From the NCBI GenBank assembly GCA_023145215.1, contig JAGLED010000008.1, forward strand, positions 62,001-126,000: 64,000 bases of DNA, in the 5' to 3' direction. The notes under the pieces are model-generated. The model was given only the letters and a program-made list of their open reading frames with translations. It was not told where the DNA came from and did no database searches. Of this stretch, positions 48,276 to 58,188 are shown piece by piece; the stretch's first letter is position 1; every line of letters begins with the position of its first letter. A program made the translations under genes and the position numbers. Source of the DNA: Rhodospirillales bacterium. Lineage in GTDB: Bacteria; Pseudomonadota; Alphaproteobacteria; Rhodospirillales; Casp-alpha2.

Positions 48276-49908
48276 GCTTGGCCTCCGCTGTCTCAACCGG
48301 CGCGGGTTCCACCGCACCGGCGTCGCCCGGCGGCGCATCGCTACCCAGCAGGTCGCCCAGCATGCCCATCAGATCGCCGCCCGCGCCCAAGTCCGGGACG
48401 GGCGGTACGTTTTCCGGCAGCTCCGAGATTTCGGCGTCGGTCCGAAGAATGTCTTCGGGGACCCCGAATGCCGCGGCGAGATAGCGCGACGTCTTGAGCG
48501 GGTCGATCAGCTTCTGCGCTTCCGGCCCCATGGCGGTGACGGCGTTGATCCAGTCCCGCACCATGCCCGCTTCGCGCTGCCGGCGGTGACGTGCCAAGGG
48601 CGACGTGTAGATCATCTCGACAACGCGGCCGTCGATCTCGAAACGGCCCACTTCGCCCCGGCGCTGAAGGATCGCCACGGCCCGGTTGGCCAGAGGCGTC
48701 AGCAGTTCGGACTGCAGGCGCCCATAGGTCGCGCCCAAAAGCCGCGCCATTTCCAGCGAACGTTCCAGGACTTCGGTCGCCGTCATGTCCGGTTTGTCGG
48801 GCTGACCCAGCATGTCGACCATCAGGGCGTGACGGATGCGGGCGCGCATCTGCTCCAGCACGTCGGTCGACAGGGTCATGTCGTTGGCGGGCTTCAACGG
48901 TGTGAGGCCGGCGGAGCCGACCGCCTTGGGAATGATGGTGCCCGGTTCCAGCTTGATCGTAGCCGGGTTCAGAACCCCATCGTCGTCGGCCTGCCAGATG
49001 CCGGTAACCGCGATCGACGCGTTCTTCAGTATCAACTCGACCACCTTGTTGGCGGTCTTGATATCCGGCAACGCCTTCATAACGGGCGAGCGCCCATAGA
49101 TTTCACCCGGCGCCTTGACCCAGCGGAAGTTGATGAACGGCGAGGAGCGGAACGCGCCGGTCCGAAGCACCTGCGTATCGGCGGCTTCGCCATCCGCCCC
49201 TTCGCGCACGGCGGCGTAATCGTAGCCGCGGCGTCCGGGCACCACCGCCTCGATGACGGCGATCTTCTTGTCCTTGTCGCTCTCTTCGGTGTCTTTATCC
49301 GTAAGCGTCGCTTCCGGATAGCGTTCCTTGAACTGTGCGACGGTGAGTTCCGATCTTCGGAATGTGGCGTCGAGCCGGCCCGACAGGCTTTCCTCGAACA
49401 CGACCTCCGACAGCGGCACGGCGGTGAAGCGAAATGCCGACGTTTCACCGACCGGTGCTTCCTCGAACATCAGACACGCGGTGCCTGCGGTGACGAGATC
49501 CAGATAGCACTGGTGCATCTCGACGGCGAAGTTCGAGCGGTCGAAATGCCCCTGCAGTACCGAAGCGGCATGGCCGAGGATTTCGCCCATCTTCTGAAGC
49601 GCCTCGTCGGGTGCCTCTTTGCCCGGCTTGAAGTCGAACCACTGATCCCAGGGCGGGGTCAGTTCCGACAACAGGCTCGCCGCCAACTGGTCGACGGCGT
49701 CTGTCGCGGTGCCGTCATAAAGCCGTGTGCCTTTCTTGGCGCCCGGCGCGGTGTCGGTGATCGCGGCTTCGCGTTGCGGCAGCGCATGTTCATAACATTC
49801 CCGCCATTGACCCGCCCAAGGGCTGCGCCGTTCCTTGGCACGGCGATAGCGCTCGGTCAGCTTTTGCGGATCGGGCATGTGTTCTTTTTCGGTCGGCGTC
49901 ATGGTCAA
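48265..49908 (-). CDS. Phage portal / head-tail connector (T7 gp8-like)
   Basis: RRSPWAGQWRECYEHALPQREA...RLYDGTATDAVDQLAASLLSELTPPWDQWFDF. Confidence 0.9.
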   Translation of the reverse strand: MTMTPTEKEHMPDPQKLTERYRRAKERRSPWAGQWRECYEHALPQREAAITDTAPGAKKGTRLYDGTATDAVDQLAASLLSELTPPWDQWFDFKPGKEAPDEALQKMGEILGHAASVLQGHFDRSNFAVEMHQCYLDLVTAGTACLMFEEAPVGETSAFRFTAVPLSEVVFEESLSGRLDATFRRSELTVAQFKERYPEATLTDKDTEESDKDKKIAVIEAVVPGRRGYDYAAVREGADGEAADTQVLRTGAFRSSPFINFRWVKAPGEIYGRSPVMKALPDIKTANKVVELILKNASIAVTGIWQADDDGVLNPATIKLEPGTIIPKAVGSAGLTPLKPANDMTLSTDVLEQMRARIRHALMVDMLGQPDKPDMTATEVLERSLEMARLLGATYGRLQSELLTPLANRAVAILQRRGEVGRFEIDGRVVEMIYTSPLARHRRQREAGMVRDWINAVTAMGPEAQKLIDPLKTSRYLAAAFGVPEDILRTDAEISELPENVPPVPDLGAGGDLMGMLGDLLGSDAPPGDAGAVEPAPVETAEAKHVQ

Positions 49909-50132
49909 TCTCCAAGCTTGTCCTTGAGCGGGCTTGCCGATGCGGCGGCCGCGACTGTGTCGTTGCGTTCCTCGAGCACGCCGCGGTCCGATGTGGCGAT
50001 GGTGCCGGCACGGCCGCGGCGGCGGCGTTCGATGGCATCGAGGCGGCGCTGGCGGTCCTCTTCCGACGTGTCAGGCGGCGGCGGTGGCGGCGCCGGTGGC
50101 GGCGTGGAAGGCGATGAGAAAAATCCACCCAT
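49905..50132 (-). CDS. Small Pro-rich phage protein, first gene of particle operon
   Basis: MGGFFSSPSTPPPAPPPPPPDTSEEDRQRRLDAIERRR; ATGA-type overlap with portal; SD AAAGGAGA. Confidence 0.6.
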   Translation of the reverse strand: MGGFFSSPSTPPPAPPPPPPDTSEEDRQRRLDAIERRRRGRAGTIATSDRGVLEERNDTVAAAASASPLKDKLGD

Positions 50133-50174
50133 GGTCTGTCTCCTTTGCTGGGTTGCATGGTGCCGTTCGGGCAC

Positions 50175-50200
50175 AAAAAAAGGCGCCCGGTCGGGGCGCC
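50175..50200 (-). terminator. Intrinsic terminator inside the leader of the particle operon
   Basis: Minus strand GGCGCCC-cgacc-GGGCGCC-TTTTTTT. Confidence 0.75.
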
Positions 50201-50297
50201 TCGTTACGAAAACACGGTCTGTCAGGGAGGGGCCGAACGGGCCCGAAAATACGAAAGCCCCGGATTGCGGACACACTTGTCCCCGGGACTTGTCGCT

Positions 50298-50326
50298 AAT
50301 CTAAAATTCTATTCGCGAAGAGTCAA
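50298..50326 (-). promoter_or_regulatory. Sigma70-like promoter of the particle operon
   Basis: Minus strand TTGACT-N17-TAGATT; flanked downstream by direct repeat GACAAGT-N6-GACAAGT (50275..50294). Confidence 0.6.
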
Positions 50327-50328
50327 CA

Positions 50329-50372
50329 AAAAATTCCCGCCATGGGTGTACAATTTGGTCACCCTTGGCGGA
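50329..50372 (-). terminator. Intrinsic terminator of tldD
   Basis: Minus strand CCGCCAAGGGTG...CACCCATGGCGGGAATTTTTT. Confidence 0.75.
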
Positions 50373-50394
50373 GGGGCTTCAGAATGCCGCCACT

Positions 50395-51831
<1,437 letters not shown>

Positions 51832-51930
51832 TGGCTTGCCTTTGCGTTTCCGGTAAAGACGAGCAACATTTGTTGCGTCTTCCGTTAATATAGTAATGAC
51901 AAGGCGCTATGACGAGGCGGAGTTCCAAAA

Positions 51931-53223
51931 ATGGCCTTCGAAGAACACCCGTTACGGGCCGAACTGACGGCGGAGATGAACGCCCGCCCGCATGCCGTGA
52001 TATTGGCGCCGGCGCAAATCTCGCACATCACCTGCGTCACCGGCGAGGAGAGCGGTGACGCAGACCGTGAGCATCTGAAAGCGCTCTGCCAATCATTCAA
52101 AGTCTCGGCGCCGGCGGCGTCGGCGTCCCAATTCGACGCCGATTTCGGGCCGTTCAGACTGAAATGGGAACGGCACACGGAATTTTCCGCCTACACGCTC
52201 ATCAAGGAAGGCGGCTTCGACCAACCGTTCAAGGGTTTGCCCGTCGGCGAAGTGCCGTCGGATTGGTTGGACGCGCTACCGGGGAAGGTATTGACGGCGC
52301 TCCATATCTCTATCGAAACGGGCGCGACGCCGGAGCGTGAGGGCGCGGACCTTGCCGGCTTGTTCGACAACAATTCGATTGTCGGCGCCAACGTCGCCGA
52401 CAAGCGCGCGACGTTGTGGACCGATTACCAGCTTCACACGGACGGCTTCCTCCGTTTCCTGATCCGCAACTGCGACATGAGCGCATCGTCCTTGGGACGA
52501 CTGGTCAAGCGTCTCTGCGAGATGGAAACCTATCGCATGATGGCAATGCTGGCGTTGCCGCCGGCACGCGAAGCCCGACCGGTGATCGCGGATTTGGAAC
52601 AGAACCTCTCCGACATTCTGCAGACCCTTGCGTTTAGCGACGGCACCGACGACGAACAGCGGCTTTTGGAGCAGCTTTCCAAAGTCGCCGCCGAGACGGA
52701 ACGCACGTCCGCTTCGCTCAATTACCGGTTCAGCGCGTCCCGCGCCTACCAGGAACTGGTCGAACAACGCGCCGATGCGATGCGGGTCGAGCGTATCACC
52801 GGCGTGCAGCCGCTCACCGATTACATGATGACCCGGTTCGCGCCGGCAATGGAAACCCGGGACAACCTGACCCGCCGGATCGAGACCTTGAGCCGCCGCG
52901 TCGCCCGTGCAAGCGACCTTTTGCGCACGCGCGTCGACGTTGCGCTGGAGGCGCAGAACCGCGATCTTCTGCAATCCATGGACCGGCGCGCCAAGTTGCA
53001 GCTTCGCCTGCAGCAAACCGTCGAGGGGCTGTCAGTTGTCGCGGTTAGTTATTATCTCCTGGGTCTGCTAGGCTATATCGTCAAAGGTGTGCACGATACT
53101 TATGACTTCGGCTTCGATACCGATGTCGCGTTGATGGCACTGTTGATCCCTGTCGTCGCCCTGGTTTGGTGGGGCGTGCATCGGGTCAGGGATGCCGTGA
53201 TGAATCCGCCAAAGTCGGACTGA
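51931..53223 (+). CDS. DUF3422 family protein
   Basis: HPLRAELTAEMNARPHAVILAPAQISHI...; C-terminal TM pair. Confidence 0.85.
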   Translation: MAFEEHPLRAELTAEMNARPHAVILAPAQISHITCVTGEESGDADREHLKALCQSFKVSAPAASASQFDADFGPFRLKWERHTEFSAYTLIKEGGFDQPFKGLPVGEVPSDWLDALPGKVLTALHISIETGATPEREGADLAGLFDNNSIVGANVADKRATLWTDYQLHTDGFLRFLIRNCDMSASSLGRLVKRLCEMETYRMMAMLALPPAREARPVIADLEQNLSDILQTLAFSDGTDDEQRLLEQLSKVAAETERTSASLNYRFSASRAYQELVEQRADAMRVERITGVQPLTDYMMTRFAPAMETRDNLTRRIETLSRRVARASDLLRTRVDVALEAQNRDLLQSMDRRAKLQLRLQQTVEGLSVVAVSYYLLGLLGYIVKGVHDTYDFGFDTDVALMALLIPVVALVWWGVHRVRDAVMNPPKSD

Positions 53224-53266
53224 GATCGCGTGCCGCCCGGGAAATGACCCGGAAAGGCCTGTTGCT

Positions 53267-53746
53267 ATGCCATTCAGATACAAAGTCCTACCTGACCACA
53301 GACTTCTTTTCGGTGTGTTCCACGGGACGTTGACGCCCGACGAGTATTTGAACGGCATCGAAGAGTTGAGCCGAAACCAGGCATTCGAACCCGATTACGA
53401 TCGCCTTGGTATTCTTCACGACGATCTCGATCTATCCCTGTTCGGCCTGAAAGAATTGCATGCGATCAGGGATCGAATGAGCACCGCCTATTACGGTAAC
53501 CATCGCCCCGCCGATACTGAAAAGCGGTCGTACCGGATTGCCTTGGTGTCGAAACCTTCGATCAATGAGACCATGCTCAAGCTCTATGCGGCAACGTTGG
53601 CATCGAGCTTAGTACCAACGGTATCAATGAAGATTTTTCCAAAACTCGACAAGGCGCTTGGATGGCTGGAACGGGACGAACTCGCCGCGCAGTTCGCCGA
53701 ACCGGATTGGGTCGCGTTCATGGCGTTCGATGCACGCTCAGGCTAG
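53267..53746 (+). CDS. Hypothetical protein
   Basis: 159 aa ORF with coding composition. Confidence 0.6.
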   Translation: MPFRYKVLPDHRLLFGVFHGTLTPDEYLNGIEELSRNQAFEPDYDRLGILHDDLDLSLFGLKELHAIRDRMSTAYYGNHRPADTEKRSYRIALVSKPSINETMLKLYAATLASSLVPTVSMKIFPKLDKALGWLERDELAAQFAEPDWVAFMAFDARSG

Positions 53747-54841
53747 TTCGAACCTGACACAGGCCACCGGCGGCAGGCGGCAGTCCGGCGCCGTCCATAT
53801 TTCCCCGCCGTCGGCGGAAATCCAGAGACCGCCACTTGTCGATCCGAACGCGAGTTGCATGCCCGTTGCGTCCACATCGAGCGCATGACGATAGACGAGA
53901 TCATAGGCATGACGCGCGGGAAGCCCCCGATCGAGGACGTCGAAGGTTTTTCCGCCATCTCGTGTTCTTGAAACCACCACCTTGGCATCGACGGGGAACC
54001 GCTGCTCGTCCTTGATCGCGGGCACGAACCACGCGACATCGGGATCCTGCGGGTGTGCGACGACGGCGAACCCGAAACCGGACGGTTTGGCGCTTTCCAG
54101 CGGCGACCAGGTCATTCCGTAATCCGTGGAGCGGTAGATGCGCGAGTGATGCTGGCACCAGATGACTTCCGGATGTGCCTTGCAGTGTGCAATCTGATGA
54201 ATGTCCTGCGCAATCGGGTCGTGCCGCTGGTCCGGCGGCATGTATTCGTTGTCGAACCCATCTCCGATATTCGTCCAAGACACGCCGCCGTCCTCGGTCT
54301 GCCAGATGCCGGCGCACGACACGCCGATGGTCAGCTTGTCGGCGTTCTTGGGGTCAACCAGAACAGAACTCAGACCTGGCTGCTCTCCGCCGGCGACGCC
54401 CATCCATTTCCGTCTATCCGGCATCATCCATAAAGCATCGTTCAATGTCCACGTCGCACCATTGTCGTCGGATCGGAACAAACCGCCCGGCATGGTCCCG
54501 GCCCAGAATGCACCATCCTTACCGGCCGGGTTGATATTCCAGATGCGCCCGACCGACCAGGGATGTGGATCGTCATCGGCGTCATCAGGTTTTTTGGGAA
54601 ACGTGGGAACCCGCATTTCCTGCCATTCACCATCTCCCTCCCGCCGCCAGAGCTTCGGGCCGAAATGGCCAAGATCGAGTGCGGCCAAAGTCGTCTGACC
54701 ATCCGAATAAACCGCCGACACCGGTTCGCCGAGAAACTTCGTTTCATCGATATCCCAGCCGCCGTTCTTTCGGACCAGAATGAAAAGCCCCTTGCGGGTG
54801 CCGACATACAGTTTGCTTGCCACGTCAACCTTCCTTGTCAC
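53738..54841 (-). CDS. BNR/sialidase-like beta-propeller protein
   Basis: LYVGTRKGLFILVRKNG; GGLFRSDDNGATWTLND; IYRSTDYGMTWSPL repeats. Confidence 0.85.
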   Translation of the reverse strand: MTRKVDVASKLYVGTRKGLFILVRKNGGWDIDETKFLGEPVSAVYSDGQTTLAALDLGHFGPKLWRREGDGEWQEMRVPTFPKKPDDADDDPHPWSVGRIWNINPAGKDGAFWAGTMPGGLFRSDDNGATWTLNDALWMMPDRRKWMGVAGGEQPGLSSVLVDPKNADKLTIGVSCAGIWQTEDGGVSWTNIGDGFDNEYMPPDQRHDPIAQDIHQIAHCKAHPEVIWCQHHSRIYRSTDYGMTWSPLESAKPSGFGFAVVAHPQDPDVAWFVPAIKDEQRFPVDAKVVVSRTRDGGKTFDVLDRGLPARHAYDLVYRHALDVDATGMQLAFGSTSGGLWISADGGEIWTAPDCRLPPVACVRFELA

Positions 54842-54845
54842 CTCG

Positions 54846-55115
54846 TCAGCCCCCGGAGAGGGCCTGAAAAATATGAATTTCGCTCTTGTCGTTCAGCGCG
54901 ACCGAGAGGTTCGTCCGGTCTCTTACCTGCATGCCGTCGATAAACACCGCAACGTGCCGGCGGATTGCACCCTGATCATCCAGGATATAGCCCTTCAATT
55001 GCGGATGGTCGGAGAACACATTTCCGAGTACCGCGTCGAGCGTGTCTCCCGGGGCCACGACGGTCGGCGCATCAATGAATCGCGCCAGTTGGCTCGTGAA
55101 GAACACGGTCGGCAT
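54846..55115 (-). CDS. MoaD/ThiS-like ubiquitin-fold protein
   Basis: MPTVFFTSQLARFIDAPTVVAPGDTLDAVLGNVF...IHIFQALSGG (C-terminal GG). Confidence 0.8.
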   Translation of the reverse strand: MPTVFFTSQLARFIDAPTVVAPGDTLDAVLGNVFSDHPQLKGYILDDQGAIRRHVAVFIDGMQVRDRTNLSVALNDKSEIHIFQALSGG

Positions 55116-55122
55116 AGGAGCT

Positions 55123-55584
55123 TCAGACGTCCGCCGCTTCCGGCAAGTACGCGTCGAGACGAGCAAAGCTTCTTCCCCACCCTTCGCCGTGCAGATCGCG
55201 GAGTTCGGTCGTATCGAACAGTGTATGAACCATCGTCATTTCGGTTTTTCCATCCACCTCTTCGAGCGTCACGGTGACGACGGTTTCGGTCCCTAATCCC
55301 CCGTTCTCCCAATCCCAGGTGAACGACACACGCTCGGGTTCATCTATCTCCAGGTACTTCCCGACCACAACGTGCAGCGTTCCGTCTTCGAGCGTCATTT
55401 CCGAGCGGATGACGCCACCAACCCGAAGGTCGTTGCGGATACGGTTGTTGCAGGTCTGATCACATCCCCACCAACGCGCCATGTGCTCCGGCTGGGTCCA
55501 CATCTTGAAGACAAGCGCACGCGGCGCATCGAACGTTCGCGTCATCGTCAGTACGCGTGTGGTCGTATCAGTGCTTGCGTCCAT
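55123..55584 (-). CDS. SRPBCC/AHSA1 domain protein
   Basis: MTRTFDAPRALVFKMWTQPEHMARWWG. Confidence 0.9.
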   Translation of the reverse strand: MDASTDTTTRVLTMTRTFDAPRALVFKMWTQPEHMARWWGCDQTCNNRIRNDLRVGGVIRSEMTLEDGTLHVVVGKYLEIDEPERVSFTWDWENGGLGTETVVTVTLEEVDGKTEMTMVHTLFDTTELRDLHGEGWGRSFARLDAYLPEAADV

Positions 55585-55912
55585 CGTCGGATCCCTCCTG
55601 CACCTCTTTCAAATAATCGTCGAGCCTGTCGAAGCTCTGCGTCCAGAATTTCTTGTAGGTTTCAATCCACGCATTGGCGTCCTTGAGGGGCTCGGGGTTC
55701 AGCCGGCAGGGCCGCCATTGCGCGTTGCGCCCGCGCTCGATCAGGCCGGCGTTCTCCAGCACCTTCAAATGACGGGAAATCGCCGGCATCGATATCTCGA
55801 ACGGCGCAGCCAATTCCTTGACCGTCATCTCGCCGCCTGCGAGCCGCGACAGGATTGCGCGCCGGGTTGGGTCGGCTAAAGCTGCAAACGTTCCGCTCAA
55901 TGTATCTGTCAT
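55568..55912 (-). CDS. ArsR-family transcriptional regulator
   Basis: FAALADPTRRAILSRLAGGEMTVKELAAPFEISMPAISRHLKVLENAGLI. Confidence 0.93.
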   Translation of the reverse strand: MTDTLSGTFAALADPTRRAILSRLAGGEMTVKELAAPFEISMPAISRHLKVLENAGLIERGRNAQWRPCRLNPEPLKDANAWIETYKKFWTQSFDRLDDYLKEVQEGSDDGRKH

Positions 55913-56042
55913 CTTTAATTAACGTATCCTTTAATTAACTGACGCGTTAATAACAAGCGATTGCCTTGCTGTCAAACGGGGTTTTCGCGCACTCGACAGA
56001 GGGTCTTGTCGAAACGGAGGCGAATGCATATAAATCTCTGCA

Positions 56043-56096
56043 CGTGGTGATTTGTCCGACCGGCTTGCGGCCACGTTAAATAAACCCGCTAAAAGG
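56043..56096 (+). ncRNA. SAM-II riboswitch
   Basis: CGTGG(TGATTTGTCCGACCGGCTTGCGG)CCACGTTAAATAAACCCGCTAAAAGG matches the SAM-II pseudoknot pattern; upstream of a Met gene. Confidence 0.85.
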
Positions 56097-56113
56097 TCTC
56101 GGTTCGACGAGGC

Positions 56114-56139
56114 CCCTGGCGTGAGTGTCAGGGTTTTTT
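56114..56139 (+). terminator. Putative intrinsic terminator between SAM-II and metZ
   Basis: CCCTGGCGTGAGTGTCAGGGTTTTTT. Confidence 0.6.
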
Positions 56140-56172
56140 ATTGGACCGGGGCCCCAGAACTGGAGGCTCCTT

Positions 56173-57372
56173 ATGAGCAAAGACACGTCTTCAAAATCCT
56201 GGCGTCCGGCGACGCAACTCGTGCGCGGCGGCACGCAACGTTCGCCTTTCGAAGAGACATCGGAAGCGATCTTCCTGACGTCCGGCTATGTCTATCCAAG
56301 CGCGGACGAGGCCGAACTTGCATTTAAAGGTGACAAGCAGCGCTACATTTATTCGCGCTACGCCAATCCAACGCTATCGATGTTCGAACAACGCCTCGCC
56401 CTTCTTGAAGGCGCGGCATACGGTGTCGCCACGGCGAGCGGCATGTCGGCCGTTTTCGCGGCGCTCGCATCGCAGTTAAAGGCAGGCGATCGGATTGTTG
56501 CGTCGAAAGCGCTGTTCGGTTCGTGCCTCTACATCATCGCCGACCAGCTACCGAAGTTCGGCATCGAAGCGGATTTCGTCGACGGAACCGATTACGATGC
56601 CTGGGCGAAGGCACTTTCGACACCGGCGAACGTGGTGTTCATGGAAACGCCGTCGAACCCCTGTCTCGAAGTCATCGACATCGCGAAAGTATCCGAGATG
56701 GCGCATGCCGCCGGAGCACGCGTTGTCGTCGACAACGTGTTTGCGACCCCGATCCTGCAACGTCCCCTCGCACTCGGCGCAGACATTGTCGTTTATTCGG
56801 CCACCAAGCACATCGACGGTCAGGGTCGCACTTTGGGTGGCGCCATCCTGACCAACGACCAGGAATTCATCGAGGATCATCTGACACCCTGGATGCGGCA
56901 TACGGGGCCGGCGCTGTCCCCCTTCAACGCGTGGGTGCTGTTGAAAGGTCTCGAGACCCTTGCGGTTCGCGTCAAGCAGCACTGCGAGAACGCGGCGAAG
57001 GTTGCCGCATTTCTCGAGGGCCATCCGAAAATCGAGAAAGCAATTTATCCCGGCCTGAAGAGCCATCCCCAGCACAATCTGGCGCTGGCGCAGATGAACG
57101 GTCAGGGCTCCAGTCTTGTCGCGTTCGAAATCAAAGGCGGGAAGAAGGCGAGCTTCGCCACGCTGAACGCACTCGGCATTGTCGATATCTCCAACAACCT
57201 CGGTGACGCAAAAAGCCTGATCACCCACCCGGCGACAACGACGCACCAGCGTTTGAGCGACGAAGAAAAAACCGCGCTCGGCATCACCGACGGCCTCGTA
57301 CGCTTGTCGGTCGGCTTGGAAGACGCGGAAGATCTGATCGAGGATCTGGACCAGGCGCTCGCCGCGGCCTGA
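56173..57372 (+). CDS. metZ: O-succinylhomoserine sulfhydrylase
   Basis: TQLVRGGTQRSPFEETSEAIFLTSGYVYPSADEAE; YSATKHIDGQGRTLGGAI PLP site. Confidence 0.93.
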   Translation: MSKDTSSKSWRPATQLVRGGTQRSPFEETSEAIFLTSGYVYPSADEAELAFKGDKQRYIYSRYANPTLSMFEQRLALLEGAAYGVATASGMSAVFAALASQLKAGDRIVASKALFGSCLYIIADQLPKFGIEADFVDGTDYDAWAKALSTPANVVFMETPSNPCLEVIDIAKVSEMAHAAGARVVVDNVFATPILQRPLALGADIVVYSATKHIDGQGRTLGGAILTNDQEFIEDHLTPWMRHTGPALSPFNAWVLLKGLETLAVRVKQHCENAAKVAAFLEGHPKIEKAIYPGLKSHPQHNLALAQMNGQGSSLVAFEIKGGKKASFATLNALGIVDISNNLGDAKSLITHPATTTHQRLSDEEKTALGITDGLVRLSVGLEDAEDLIEDLDQALAAA

Positions 57373-57375
57373 CGA

Positions 57376-58188
57376 TCAAACGGCGCGGCGCGGCAAATCC
57401 TCGAGCCGTGCCGCCGCCGGGCCGGCGCATCCGTCACCGATGATTTTGCCATCGATCCGCACCAGCGGACGGATTGAAAGGCTCGACGTCAGAAACACCT
57501 CGTCCGCACCTTTCAACTCATCGGCCGAGATACTGCGTTCGATGACGGTTTCGGCGTTCATCACGCAGGCGCGCATGATGCCGGGCAACGCACCGTCCGA
57601 AACAGGCGGTGTCACAAGTTCCTCACCGAAGCGGCAAAACACATTGGCCGCCGTCGCTTCCGCAACCATATCGCGGGTATTCAGCAGGATCGCATCGCCG
57701 GCCCCGGCGTCGGATGCCTCACGCACGGCAATGACGGCGTCCAGGTAGTTTGTGCTTTTGACCTGCGCCAGCGGCGAGCGTTCGTTGCGCCGGGTCGTCG
57801 TTGCGATGATCGCCTCGACGGGCGCGGCATTCCCGACCATCCCCGCTGCTGCAGAGATCATCAGGGTTGGTTCGGCGGTTGCCGGCGGCAATACGCCGCG
57901 TGGTGCCGGACCGCGTAAAAGCGTGACCCTCGCAGAGCCTTCGGGAACTCCTTCGGCGGTGCAGATATTCTTTACCGCGCCGATCAGGGTCTCCTTATCC
58001 ACGCTCAACTCGATCCCGAGCACGGCCGCACCGTTATTAAGACGCGCCATGTGCCGGTCGAACCGACGTGGCGCCCCATCGACGATGGCAAGCGTCTCGA
58101 AGATACCGTCGCCGAGGGTGACCCCCCGGTCATTTGCATCGATTGCACCCTTGGCATCGGCAATCCGTCCGTTCACCCAGACTTTCAT
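57376..58188 (-). CDS. pabC: Aminotransferase class IV (aminodeoxychorismate lyase-like)
   Basis: MKVWVNGRIADAKGAIDANDRGVTLGDGIFETLAI; overlaps pabB by ATGA. Confidence 0.82.
   Translation of the reverse strand: MKVWVNGRIADAKGAIDANDRGVTLGDGIFETLAIVDGAPRRFDRHMARLNNGAAVLGIELSVDKETLIGAVKNICTAEGVPEGSARVTLLRGPAPRGVLPPATAEPTLMISAAAGMVGNAAPVEAIIATTTRRNERSPLAQVKSTNYLDAVIAVREASDAGAGDAILLNTRDMVAEATAANVFCRFGEELVTPPVSDGALPGIMRACVMNAETVIERSISADELKGADEVFLTSSLSIRPLVRIDGKIIGDGCAGPAAARLEDLPRRAV

Noticed and set aside
48142-50304. 720-aa plus-strand ORF
   Set aside because: Antisense to portal gene; shadow ORF
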